Shown: positions 22,602 to 31,098 of the stretch, piece by piece | How the letters are laid out: each line of letters starts with the position of its first letter | Position numbering within the stretch: position 1 is the first letter of the stretch | DNA from: Bacillota bacterium | Lineage (GTDB): Bacteria; Bacillota; Clostridia; Oscillospirales; Acutalibacteraceae | Assembly (NCBI GenBank): GCA_023391275.1 | Contig: JAEWBE010000033.1 | Location: 1-39,133, forward strand | Length of the DNA: 39,133 bases | Direction: 5' to 3' | Notes under the pieces: model-generated | The model's input: only the letters and a program-made list of their open reading frames with translations | Told to the model about the DNA's origin: nothing | Databases searched by the model: none | Made by a program: the position numbers and the translations under genes

Positions 22602-23449
22602 TTGAACTGAAGGATTTTAGCTACCGTTACCCTGTAAGTGAAGATTTTGCACTGAAAAACATCACTCTCTCCATTGAGAAGGGGGAATTTGTGGCGATTA
22701 TCGGCCCCAACGGGAGCGGAAAAACCACACTGTGCAACGCAATTCGCGGTTTTGTCCCTTTGTTCTACAAAGGGGACAGTTTTGGCGAAGTGATTGTGGA
22801 TGGGGAAAATATAAAAGATGCGTCCCTTGGCGGGCTGGCGGTGAAAATCGGGTACATCTTTCAGAATCCATTTAACCAAATCAGCTATGTAAAAGATACT
22901 GTCTTTGATGAAATTGCGTTTGGTTTGGAGAACCTGGGAATTGAGCCCAAAATGATTAAAGACCGTACCGCGCGTATTATTGAACGCCTTGGCATCGGCT
23001 ATTTAAAAGAAAAAAATCCATTTGAAATATCGGGAGGTCAGCAGCAGCGCGTTGCCCTCGCCTCGATTCTGGTCATGGAACCGGAAATCCTCGTTATTGA
23101 CGAGCCAACTTCTCAACTGGACCCCCAGGGCACCGAGCAGGTGTTTGAAATTATCAACCTGATTAAAGAGGAAGGAAAAACCGTCATTCTTGTGGAGCAT
23201 AAAATCGATCTGCTTGCCCGCTATGCCGACAAGGTAGTCGTCATGAACGACGGGCGAATTGTGATGTACGGCGACGCCAAACAGGTGCTTGCGGACGAAC
23301 GGCTGAATGATTACGGAGTCCGGATGCCTTCCTATGCACGACTGGGGCACAAGCTTCAAAAAAGCTTTCATGTAAATGAAATTCCCATTACAGAGGAAGA
23401 AGCAGAAGGTTTAATCCTTACAATTTTGAAGGACGGTGAACAGAGATGA
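22592..23449 (+). CDS. ecfA1: ECF transporter ATP-binding protein (EcfA, canonical copy)
   Basis: The 285-residue ATPase has Walker A GPNGSGKTT at 38-46, Q-loop IFQNPFNQ at 89-96, signature ISGGQQQRVALAS at 146-158, Walker B ILVIDEP at 166-172, and a switch His in LVEHK. All catalytic motifs are intact. GGGAGG lies 8 bases before the ATG, inside the end of ecfT, and the stop overlaps the second ATPase as ATGA. It likely forms a heterodimer with the next protein. Confidence 0.93.
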   Translation: MALIELKDFSYRYPVSEDFALKNITLSIEKGEFVAIIGPNGSGKTTLCNAIRGFVPLFYKGDSFGEVIVDGENIKDASLGGLAVKIGYIFQNPFNQISYVKDTVFDEIAFGLENLGIEPKMIKDRTARIIERLGIGYLKEKNPFEISGGQQQRVALASILVMEPEILVIDEPTSQLDPQGTEQVFEIINLIKEEGKTVILVEHKIDLLARYADKVVVMNDGRIVMYGDAKQVLADERLNDYGVRMPSYARLGHKLQKSFHVNEIPITEEEAEGLILTILKDGEQR

Positions 23450-24297
23450 AGTCGGTTGAGCTCGTAAATGTAAGCTTCGCATATCCAAACGGTTTTGTCG
23501 CTGTCGAAGACGTAAGCATGTCATTTGAAGCAGGGGAATCTGTCGCCATCATCGGGCAGAACGGGGCCGGAAAAACCACCACCGTTAAAATGATGAACAA
23601 CCTTTATCAGCCCACCTCCGGAACGGTTTTTGTCAGTGGAGAGGACACCAAACGTTTCACGACCGCGCAGGTTGCGCGGAAGGTGGGCTATGTTTTTCAA
23701 AATCCGGACGACCAAATTTTTCAGTCTGAAGTTCAGAAAGAGGTCGCTTATTCTTCAAAGGTGAATAAGGTGCCCAAGGATGTGGCTCAAAAGTGGTTTG
23801 ATTTTGCCATTGAATTAACCGGACTTGGCAATCAATTGGACGAGAACCCTTATAACCTGCCGCTTTCCATCCGCAAGTTTGTAACCATTGCCAGCGTGAT
23901 CGCGCTCAACCCAGATGTTGTTATTTTGGATGAACCTACCGCAGGGCAGGACCTTATGGGCATCAATCTGCTTTCCCATGCGATAAAAGCGTTAAAGGAT
24001 CTGGGCAAAACCGTCATCACCATCACACACGATATGGACTTTGTCACAGATAATTTTGAGCGGGTTATCGTAATGGCAAATAAAAAGAAGATTGCGGACG
24101 GCAGCGTTAAGAGCGTATTCTGGGATGCATCGGTAATGGAAAAAGCGGCGCTGAAACAGCCTTCCATCTGTGCGCTGGCAAGCAAGCTGCATCTCCCCGG
24201 CGGGATTATTACCGAAGACGAATTCATCGAGACAATTAAAGATAGGTGTAAAATCAATGACAAAACAGAAATCCTTAGTCTTTCTCTCCGTGTTTGA
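23446..24297 (+). CDS. ecfA2: ECF transporter ATP-binding protein with degenerate signature motif
   Basis: The 283-residue ATPase has Walker A GQNGAGKTT at 37-45, Q-loop VFQNPDDQIFQ, Walker B VVILDEPTAGQD and switch His in ITHDMD. The ABC signature is not LSGGQ: the segment at 138-150 reads LPLSIRKFVTIAS. One of the two ATP sites in the heterodimer with the preceding protein would therefore be degenerate, since its signature side is altered. The stop lies 41 bases inside the next gene, so the operon is tightly coupled. Confidence 0.9.
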   Translation: MKSVELVNVSFAYPNGFVAVEDVSMSFEAGESVAIIGQNGAGKTTTVKMMNNLYQPTSGTVFVSGEDTKRFTTAQVARKVGYVFQNPDDQIFQSEVQKEVAYSSKVNKVPKDVAQKWFDFAIELTGLGNQLDENPYNLPLSIRKFVTIASVIALNPDVVILDEPTAGQDLMGINLLSHAIKALKDLGKTVITITHDMDFVTDNFERVIVMANKKKIADGSVKSVFWDASVMEKAALKQPSICALASKLHLPGGIITEDEFIETIKDRCKINDKTEILSLSLRV

Positions 24298-25459
24298 GTC
24301 TTATGCCCTTTATTTGCTTACCGGTGCTGCGTGTGTTTGCCTTGGCAGTTCCTTGCCGTCGTTAATACAGCATTATGGAATTTCACTTGCGAAAGCAGCC
24401 GCTCTTGTTTCCGCAATGGCCGTGGGCCGGGTGTCCACGGTATTTTTCAGCGGAATGCTCACCGAAAAGTTAGGCAACCGTTTTTCCCTTACATCTGGGG
24501 TTGTACTTTTGTCCTTATACCTCAGCTTCATTCCAAACACGAAAAACTATTTCCTGGCAATTGTTTTATCTGCGCTCGCCGGGGTCGGCCAGGGACTGCA
24601 GGACAGCGTATGTCCCGTTATTTTAAGCAACGCGTTCCCAAATCACTATGCAAGCGCCGTGAGTGCAGGACAAGCGTTTTTCGCGGCGGGCTGCTTTTTG
24701 CCCCCGCTGATTATGTCCTTTCTCCTCGCGACAGGCAACAGCTGGAAAATAATGTATTACTGCTTTGTAGTGCTTGCAGTAATCATGCTGATTTTATCCC
24801 CATTTGTAAAAACAGCCGCACCGGCGGTTAAAATGAACAAAGAGCCTGCTCGGAAAAAGCAGCTTTCCAAATCCAGATTTCTAATCTTTCTTCTTTTTGG
24901 TATCATTACCTTCGGGTACTGTGCGGTAACCAACACCTTCCATACATACACATCAAGCTATTTGATGAGCTTTGGAATCAAGGAGAGTGTTTCAGTCAGC
25001 GTACTTACGCTTTTTAGCGTAGGCGGAATGGCGGGTGCGATTGTATTTATCGCAATACTGAAAAAGCTCCACACCACCACTGTGTTATGGATGAACACTT
25101 CAATCGGGCTTGTGTGCGTTATAATCGCAATCCTTTTAAAAAGCGAACTCGCATTTTTCATCTGTTTCAGTATTACAGGTTTCTTTTACGGCGTTCTTTT
25201 CTCCGTATTGGTTACCCTTTCCACCGAGCTGATGCCCGATCATACCGGAATTGCGGCGGCTTTGGTTGGTTTTATCGGAGGAAGCGCCGATATTATGTCT
25301 CCTCTTATCACAGGTGCATTTGTTAACTCATTCGGAGTAAGCTCCACTTTTCTTTATATTCTTGTTATGGCCGCCGTGACAGCGGGCACCGCAATCGTCC
25401 TGCGTTTTATTTTTGTCAGAAAAACCCGGCAAGGGAGCCTCCGCGCTTCCTGTCAGTAA
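24257..25459 (+). CDS. Major facilitator superfamily transporter (first)
   Basis: This 400-residue protein has about twelve hydrophobic segments and the MFS loop 2-3 region MAVGRVSTVFFSGMLTEKLGNR, a degenerate G-x-x-x-D/E-R-x-G-R motif. A central lysine- and arginine-rich cytoplasmic loop follows KTAAPAVKMNKEPARKKQ. I chose the ATG at 24257 because AGGTG lies about 8 bases upstream; it overlaps the ATPase gene by 41 bases. Its position between the ECF module and the nucleoside phosphorylase suggests nucleoside, base or sugar transport, perhaps export of the released base. Substrate is unknown. Confidence 0.85.
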   Translation: MTKQKSLVFLSVFESYALYLLTGAACVCLGSSLPSLIQHYGISLAKAAALVSAMAVGRVSTVFFSGMLTEKLGNRFSLTSGVVLLSLYLSFIPNTKNYFLAIVLSALAGVGQGLQDSVCPVILSNAFPNHYASAVSAGQAFFAAGCFLPPLIMSFLLATGNSWKIMYYCFVVLAVIMLILSPFVKTAAPAVKMNKEPARKKQLSKSRFLIFLLFGIITFGYCAVTNTFHTYTSSYLMSFGIKESVSVSVLTLFSVGGMAGAIVFIAILKKLHTTTVLWMNTSIGLVCVIIAILLKSELAFFICFSITGFFYGVLFSVLVTLSTELMPDHTGIAAALVGFIGGSADIMSPLITGAFVNSFGVSSTFLYILVMAAVTAGTAIVLRFIFVRKTRQGSLRASCQ

Positions 25460-25497
25460 CCGAAAATTCAATTTCTAATATTTAATGAGGTGAAATT

Positions 25498-26238
25498 ATG
25501 AACGTAAAAGAAGTTACCAACGAAGCGGGCGAACAATATCATATTCATTGTAAAAAAGGGGATATCGGCAAATATGTTCTTCTGCCCGGGGACCCTTTCA
25601 GAACCGACCTGATCGCCTCGTATTTTGACGGCGCCAAGCTTGTCGCACACAACCGTGAACACAAAACTTGGACAGGAACACTGGACGGCGTAAAAGTTTC
25701 TGTTACATCCACCGGGATGGGCTGCCCTTCCACCGCAATTGCGCTGGAAGAGCTGATTCACTGCGGCGCGGACACCTTTATCCGCATCGGGACTGCAGGC
25801 CGCGTTTGTGAAGCTTCCTATAATGAGGCTTTAGACGGAGTCATCTGCACCGGGTCAGTGCGCGACGAAGGTACCACCATACATTATATTCCGATTGAAT
25901 ACCCCGCCATTGCGGATCGGCACATTGTTGCGGCGCTTTCCAATGCGGCCAAAAAAGCCGGGCTGAATTATGCGGAAGGAATCGTACAGTCAAAGGATTC
26001 CTTCTATGGCCAGCATGATCCCGACGGAATGCCGGCGTCCGCCCGCCTTCACGAGCGCTGGAAAGCCTGGCAGGATGGAAACGTAATGGCTTCGGAAATG
26101 GAAACCGCAGCATTATTTATCATATCCTCTATACGCGGGTGCCGGTCCGGTGCTATAATGAGTTTTAAAAGCATGAAAGACACCATCGGCATCGCATGTG
26201 ATGCCCTGAAAGAACTGATTCGGGAAGATGGGAAATAA
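25498..26238 (+). CDS. Nucleoside phosphorylase, uridine phosphorylase-like
   Basis: The 246-residue enzyme belongs to the NP-I family (hexameric PNP/Udp). Phosphate motif GDPFR is at 31-35, RIGTAG at 96-101, a uridine-phosphorylase-type QSKDSFYGQHDP at 164-175, and the ribose-binding EMETAALF at 200-207. It splits a nucleoside with phosphate to base and ribose-1-phosphate. The region after SSIRGCRSG is shorter than in E. coli Udp: the segment before the final helix (DTIGIACDALKELI) appears to lack roughly 15 to 20 residues. Ribosome site GAGGTG precedes the ATG. Pyrimidine nucleoside use is likely. Confidence 0.87.
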   Translation: MNVKEVTNEAGEQYHIHCKKGDIGKYVLLPGDPFRTDLIASYFDGAKLVAHNREHKTWTGTLDGVKVSVTSTGMGCPSTAIALEELIHCGADTFIRIGTAGRVCEASYNEALDGVICTGSVRDEGTTIHYIPIEYPAIADRHIVAALSNAAKKAGLNYAEGIVQSKDSFYGQHDPDGMPASARLHERWKAWQDGNVMASEMETAALFIISSIRGCRSGAIMSFKSMKDTIGIACDALKELIREDGK

Positions 26239-26262
26239 AAGCACGAAAGAGGATTGTCCTTA

Positions 26263-27492
26263 ATGGTGATACCGAAAAGAAATTTAAGATCAGATGCTGC
26301 GCAGGAAATACTCCTATTGATTATCGTAACGCTTTTTTGGTTTTCGCAATATGTTTATGTACCGTATCAAGCGACTTATTTGTCTTCAATCGGAGTGATT
26401 CCATCCCTTGTCGGAATTGTAGTTGGTGCGTACGGCCTTTCACAGCTTATTCTGCGAATGCCTGTGGGCCTAATGGTGGATAAGCGGGGAAAACACAGGA
26501 TTTTTATCATAGTGGGGGTTTTATCCACAGGAATCGCATCTCTGTTCCGAATTTCTTTTCCGAATGAATTTGGTTTTCTGATCGCAAATTTATTTTCAGG
26601 CCTGGCGGCAGCCATGTGGATTTCTTTCATGACATTATTCTTTACATACTTTGACAAAAAAGAGTTGCAAAAGGCTTCTGGTATGATATTGGGAGCAAAC
26701 AATGTCGGCATCCTTCTTGGTTTTGTAACCGGAACGCTGCTGAACGAGCACTTTGGCATGAGGCTGCTGTGCCTTTTGAGCTCTGCCGCAGCAATCCCCT
26801 CTTTTCTTTTGGCACTGTGCATAAAAGAACCCCGTGTGGATTTTAAAACGCCGCCTTTCAGGGAATTGATTCAAGTCTACACCGATAAGCGGCTGATTGT
26901 CTTTGCCTTGCTGGCCTTAGTTCAGCAGGGGATTCAAGCTTCCACCGCTATGGCCTTCACTGCCCAGGTGGCACAGGCGCGCGGCGCAAACGGAGTCCAG
27001 ATTGGCCTCTGTTCCATTATCTTTATTTTGGCGGCGGTGGTCAGTGCCTATTTTGCAGCCTCGAAAATGGCGCAAAAACGCGGCGCACCCTTCTGGATTC
27101 CTGTCATTATGGTCTGTCTTGCTGCTTACTGCCTGCTGATCCCCAACCTGCCGACAGTGGAGTGGATTTATTTTGCTCAGATTTTATCTGGGCTTTCCGC
27201 AGGACTTTTATTCTCGTTCTGTACCTCCGAAGCGATGAAAAATATTCCGCAAGGGAAAACTGCAACCGCAACGGGCTTCTATCAGGCAATTTATGCGTTT
27301 GGAATAACCACGCTCCCCATTTTAACCGGTGCAGTGGCCGACGCACTTAATATTCGCGGCGCGTTTTACGTCCTTGCGGGAATTGCTGCCGCCGGTGTTG
27401 TGGGAGCAATTCTGTTTTATCGCTTGCACCCTAAAGTTTGTGATATGGATGCAGATAAAGAAAAGATAGAACAGACAGAATTCCGGGATTGA
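26263..27492 (+). CDS. Major facilitator superfamily transporter (second)
   Basis: The 409-residue protein has about twelve membrane segments and the conserved loop LRMPVGLMVDKRGKHR between segments 2 and 3, close to the classic MFS motif. The C-terminus is charged and cytoplasmic (DMDADKEKIEQTEF). The ATG at 26263 follows AGAGGA by about 9 bases; an in-frame TTG at 26254 lies inside that site. It is the last gene of the nucleoside cluster, 24 bases after the phosphorylase. Its substrate is unknown; nucleobase, sugar or drug efflux are all possible. Confidence 0.86.
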   Translation: MVIPKRNLRSDAAQEILLLIIVTLFWFSQYVYVPYQATYLSSIGVIPSLVGIVVGAYGLSQLILRMPVGLMVDKRGKHRIFIIVGVLSTGIASLFRISFPNEFGFLIANLFSGLAAAMWISFMTLFFTYFDKKELQKASGMILGANNVGILLGFVTGTLLNEHFGMRLLCLLSSAAAIPSFLLALCIKEPRVDFKTPPFRELIQVYTDKRLIVFALLALVQQGIQASTAMAFTAQVAQARGANGVQIGLCSIIFILAAVVSAYFAASKMAQKRGAPFWIPVIMVCLAAYCLLIPNLPTVEWIYFAQILSGLSAGLLFSFCTSEAMKNIPQGKTATATGFYQAIYAFGITTLPILTGAVADALNIRGAFYVLAGIAAAGVVGAILFYRLHPKVCDMDADKEKIEQTEFRD

Positions 27493-27528
27493 TTGAATCA
27501 GCATACTGATGTTTCTTTGACATTCATT

Positions 27529-27558
27529 TTGAACTAATACGTTAAAGTATGGTATACT
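27529..27558 (+). promoter_or_regulatory. Extended -10 promoter of the second Gfo/Idh gene
   Basis: TTGAAC (27529-27534) and TGG-TATACT (TATACT at 27553-27558) have an 18-base spacer, and the TG adds an extended -10. The remaining leader contains a small hairpin (GGTA-CGG with CCG-TACC) near 27577-27596. Confidence 0.7.
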
Positions 27559-27671
27559 AAGATGAAAATGCCGGGGCGGTATCGGTTTTGCCGTACCCGT
27601 CATAAGTGGAAACAGTCTGATAAGAAAATGTCGGAAGTCCGGCGGAATGAACAACAATCAGGAGGTTAATT

Positions 27672-28664
27672 ATGGTACGTTTTGCGGTGATTGGAAGCAA
27701 TTTTATTGCGGATCGCTTTTTGGAGGCTGCCAAACAGTGTGATGAATTTACGCTGACAGGGTACTATTCCCGGGTTAAGACGCGTGCACAGGAATATGCC
27801 GAGAAAAACGGAGCTCCGCTTGCATTTGACAATTTAGAAGAACTTGCACAATGCAAAGAGATTGACGCTGTATATATTGCAAGCCCAACCAGCCTGCATT
27901 ATGACCACGCAATGCAAATGCTGAACGCGAAAAAGCATGTGCTGTGTGAAAAACCCATTGCTTCAAATTCGTCCGAACTGGCGGCAATGCTTGCTGCTGC
28001 CAAAGAAAACAATGTAGTTCTGCTGGAAGCAATGCGTCCGTTGTTTTCCCCAGGATTTTCCGTAATCCGGGATAATCTGCACAAATTGGGCATGCTGCGC
28101 AGGGCAACATTAAACTATTGCCAGTATTCCTCCCGCTATGATAAGTTTAAAATGGGCATTGTGCAGAATGCATTTAACCCGGCGCTTTCCAACGGTGCAT
28201 TGATGGATATTGGCGTGTATTGCGTCCACATGCTGGTAGCGCTGTTTGGCATGCCGCAAAAAATTTCAGCGGCCAGTGTGGGGCTGAAAGACAGTATTGA
28301 CGGCGAAGGAACCATTATCTCACAGTATGACGACATGCTTGCGGAACTGATCTATTCTAAAATTACAAATTCCGGAAATTCCAGTGAAATACAGGGAGAG
28401 AATGGGTGCATGCATATTAAAATGCTCAGTATCCCACAGGATGTTAAAATTATTTACAACAGCGGCGAGGAAGAAATGCTGCCAATAGAAAGTCAGCCGC
28501 ACGACATGGTTTACGAATTGCGTGAATTTATCCGTCTGACCGCCGCGCCGCAGCAAGCCGAGCGGTATAACCACTGTTCACAAATGGCAATGCATTTGAT
28601 GGACGAAGCACGCAGGCAAACAAACATTGTATTTCCTGCAGACAGCAAAAGCTCCAAACTGTAA
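27672..28664 (+). CDS. Gfo/Idh/MocA-family oxidoreductase (second)
   Basis: The 330-residue protein has an N-terminal Rossmann fold (VIGSNFIADRF), the CEKP motif near residues 95-98 with catalytic Lys, and ALMDIGVYCVH near 177-187. The DIGVY form is typical of the D-xylose / dihydrodiol dehydrogenase-like subgroup. AGGAGG lies 7 bases before the ATG. It has its own promoter and ends at a strong bidirectional terminator, so it forms a single-gene unit downstream of the nucleoside island. It probably reduces or oxidises a sugar or sugar-like aldehyde with NAD(P); a link to ribose from nucleosides is speculative. Confidence 0.88.
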   Translation: MVRFAVIGSNFIADRFLEAAKQCDEFTLTGYYSRVKTRAQEYAEKNGAPLAFDNLEELAQCKEIDAVYIASPTSLHYDHAMQMLNAKKHVLCEKPIASNSSELAAMLAAAKENNVVLLEAMRPLFSPGFSVIRDNLHKLGMLRRATLNYCQYSSRYDKFKMGIVQNAFNPALSNGALMDIGVYCVHMLVALFGMPQKISAASVGLKDSIDGEGTIISQYDDMLAELIYSKITNSGNSSEIQGENGCMHIKMLSIPQDVKIIYNSGEEEMLPIESQPHDMVYELREFIRLTAAPQQAERYNHCSQMAMHLMDEARRQTNIVFPADSKSSKL

Positions 28665-28681
28665 TCTGCTTCAGTACGAAT

Positions 28682-28725
28682 AAAAAGCGAGAGGCCGTCC
28701 GTTAACGGACAGCCTCTCGCTTTTT
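28682..28725. terminator. Bidirectional intrinsic terminator
   Basis: AAAAAGCGAGAGGC pairs with GCCTCTCGCTTTTT, and the loop holds a second palindrome, GTCCGTTAACGGAC. T runs are present both ways. It serves the Gfo/Idh gene on plus and aguB on minus. Confidence 0.93.
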
Positions 28726-28785
28726 GTGCATTTATTAAAAAGTTCCTCAAAACCGTTATGACGCTGCTACGGTAGAAAACTTTTA

Positions 28786-29661
28786 TTATTTATTGACATC
28801 GCCGTCGTAAGTTAAAATGACCTTGTACAAATCGGGTCTGCGGTCCCTGAAAATTCCCCATTCCGCCCGTTGGCTTGCAACCGCATCCAAATCAAATTCC
28901 GCAAACAATACTGCTTCTTCTGTTCGGTCTGCCTCTGCTATTTTCGCACCCACCGCGTTTGTAATAAAAGAAGAGCCATAGAAACGTATTGTAGAATCCC
29001 CTATGTTCTCATTTCCAATTCTGTTCGCGGCGACGACCGGAATTAAATTACTGGCTGCGTGACCCATCATGCAGCGCTGCCAATGATCTTTTGAATCCAG
29101 CTCCGGATTTTCAGGCTCCGAACCAATTGCCGTGGGATAGAATAAGATTTCAGCCCCCATAAGCGCCATGCATCTCGCAGCCTCGGGGTACCACTGATCC
29201 CAGCAAATACCGACGCCAATTTTCCCGTACTTCGTATTCCACACTTTAAATCCGGTATCACCGGGATTAAAATAAAATTTTTCTTCGTATCCGGGTCCAT
29301 CCGGAATGTGGCTTTTGCGGTATACACCCATCACGTCGCCGGTAGCGTCAATTACCGCCAAAGCATTATATCTCGCATTATTTTTCTTTTCGTAAAAACT
29401 GATGGGCAGAACTACCTGCAATTCTTTTGCCACTTCTTTAAAATGATTCACCGCTTTGCTGTTTTCAAGCTCCGTGGCATAGTTATAAAATTCCGATTTT
29501 TCTTTTTGACAAAAATAAAGCGTTTCAAACAATTCCTGAATTAAGATGATTTTTGCCCCGCCGGCAGCTGCTTCTCTTACCAGGCGATCTGCTTTTGCAA
29601 TATTTTCATCCGGTTGATTTGAGCAGCTCATTTGTAAAGCCGCGACTTTCACTTTTCGCAT
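28786..29661 (-). CDS. aguB: N-carbamoylputrescine amidase
   Basis: The 291-residue enzyme is a nitrilase-superfamily amidase of normal length. The catalytic triad is Glu43 (IQELFE), Lys116 (YRKSHIP) and Cys153 (GICWDQW). It hydrolyses N-carbamoylputrescine to putrescine, CO2 and ammonia in the cytoplasm. GGAGG lies 8 bases before the ATG. It directly follows agmatine deiminase (20-base gap), the standard pairing for putrescine synthesis from agmatine. No arginine decarboxylase gene is in the window, so agmatine comes from elsewhere. Confidence 0.95.
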   Translation of the reverse strand: MRKVKVAALQMSCSNQPDENIAKADRLVREAAAGGAKIILIQELFETLYFCQKEKSEFYNYATELENSKAVNHFKEVAKELQVVLPISFYEKKNNARYNALAVIDATGDVMGVYRKSHIPDGPGYEEKFYFNPGDTGFKVWNTKYGKIGVGICWDQWYPEAARCMALMGAEILFYPTAIGSEPENPELDSKDHWQRCMMGHAASNLIPVVAANRIGNENIGDSTIRFYGSSFITNAVGAKIAEADRTEEAVLFAEFDLDAVASQRAEWGIFRDRRPDLYKVILTYDGDVNK

Positions 29662-29681
29662 TTTCTATTCCTCCAAATCGG

Positions 29682-30704
29682 TCAAAGGCCCTTGGGCATT
29701 TGTTGTGTGATGCAGTGTACATTTCCGCCTTCCTTAATGAGCGGCATCCCATCCACTGTGACAATCTTTCGGCCAGGATAAAGCTTTTGCAGCGTTTGTT
29801 CAGCCATCCTGTCTGTTTCGGCCGCATCCCCGCCAAACACAGGCAGTATGATTCCGCAATTTACAAAATAAAAGTTCAAATAACTAAGGGTCAGCCTCTG
29901 CCCATGATACAAACGAACAGGCGGCTGCCGGATTTCGATTACTTCCGGTTTTCTTCCCCTTGCATCTGTGGCCTGACGTAAGATGTCCAAATTTTCCTGC
30001 GTAATTTCATAATTCGGATCTTCCCTGTCATAACATGCTTGAAAAAGTATTGCCCCCGGTTTGGCAAAGCAGGCCACGTTATCAACATGCCCGTCTGTTT
30101 CATCCCCAAACAAGCCTTTTTTCAGCCATATTATTTTGGAAACATTTAAATACTTTTTTAAAACTTCCTCTATTTTTCCGCGCGTTAAATGCGGATTCCG
30201 ATTTGGATTCAACAGGCATTGCTCGGTGGTCAGCAGGGTTCCTTCCCCATCGACATGAATAGAGCCGCCTTCTAAAACAATCGGAGCATTCAGGCAGGGG
30301 ACATTAACATGTTCTAATACCTTATATGCTGCTTCATTATCTAAATTATAGGGTTTGTATTTCTCCCCCCAGGCATTAAATATCCAATTGATCCCCGATA
30401 ATTTTTTTTCTTCATCCCATACAAAAGTAGGGCCGTTATCCCTGACCCATGCGTCATTATGGGGAATTGTCAAAAAGTCCGCTGAGGTTCCGCATAGAAT
30501 CTCAGCTTCTGCTTGCGTGTCCGAATTCACAATCATTGTAACGGGTTCAAACTCGGAAACAGCCTTTGCAACTTTTGCGTAACCTTCGCACACTTCCTGA
30601 TAATTTTCACGCCATACCAAAGAATCTTTAACCGGCCATTCGATAAAAGTCCTTTGATGCTTTTCCCACTCCGCAGGCATAGTACAATGATACTCTTTCT
30701 TCAT
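29682..30704 (-). CDS. aguA: Agmatine deiminase
   Basis: This 340-residue protein belongs to the peptidyl-arginine-deiminase-like fold. It converts agmatine to N-carbamoylputrescine and ammonia. Motifs include HNDAWVRDNGPTF, LEGGSIHVDGEGTLLTTEQCLLN, DETDGHVDN and the C-terminal GGNVHCITQQ, with Cys331 as nucleophile. An AAGGAG ribosome site is present, but a two-codon ORF (ATG GAA TGA) sits between it and the aguA ATG and overlaps it. A 9-bp GC hairpin lies in the leader. Confidence 0.95.
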   Translation of the reverse strand: MKKEYHCTMPAEWEKHQRTFIEWPVKDSLVWRENYQEVCEGYAKVAKAVSEFEPVTMIVNSDTQAEAEILCGTSADFLTIPHNDAWVRDNGPTFVWDEEKKLSGINWIFNAWGEKYKPYNLDNEAAYKVLEHVNVPCLNAPIVLEGGSIHVDGEGTLLTTEQCLLNPNRNPHLTRGKIEEVLKKYLNVSKIIWLKKGLFGDETDGHVDNVACFAKPGAILFQACYDREDPNYEITQENLDILRQATDARGRKPEVIEIRQPPVRLYHGQRLTLSYLNFYFVNCGIILPVFGGDAAETDRMAEQTLQKLYPGRKIVTVDGMPLIKEGGNVHCITQQMPKGL

Positions 30705-30765
30705 TCCATATTGACTCCTTGTCTGTTCAGATCACGATTCATGTGCATTTTTACACTTTCAAAGC

Positions 30766-30791
30766 GCCGCGGCCGTAAAATGGCCTGCGGC
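30766..30791 (-). promoter_or_regulatory. GC-rich hairpin in the aguA leader
   Basis: On the minus strand GCCGC-A-GGCC pairs with GGCCGCGGC (9 bp with one bulged A, 7-base loop), about 60 bases upstream of aguA. No T run follows. A role in mRNA stability or regulation is possible. Confidence 0.5.
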
Positions 30792-30833
30792 TGCCAAAAA
30801 AATATCGATACCTTTTAATACTCCATTATGACC

Positions 30834-30861
30834 ATTATAACATAAATTAAAACCATCTCAA
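30834..30861 (-). promoter_or_regulatory. Promoter of aguA-aguB
   Basis: On the minus strand TTGAGA (30861-30856) and TATAAT (30839-30834) are separated by 16 bases. This gives a leader of about 120 bases. The stretch from here to the terminator at 30962 holds no gene. Confidence 0.7.
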
Positions 30862-30961
30862 TAATATAAGTTTAAAACATAGTTGCACTTTGAACACAAG
30901 CAATATTATAAACTTTAATTCAGATTATATCTCATGCCGGCAAATACGATACTGCATGCAG

Positions 30962-31000
30962 AAAAATGCCGGTACAGGAATTAAATCCCGTACCGGCTCT
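30962..31000 (-). terminator. Intrinsic terminator of the hyuA operon
   Basis: On the minus strand GCCGGTACGGG pairs with CCTGTACCGGC (one G-U) around a short AT loop and is followed by ATTTTTC. It lies about 100 bases after the FAD oxidoreductase stop codon. Confidence 0.85.
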
Positions 31001-31098
31001 TTCGTGTTTATTTACTTCTGCCCAACGCAAAGCATTGGCGAGTCTCTCATTATTGATTCGTTCCCTTTTCTGATTGATTTTTCAGAAGCGGTTCTTAA

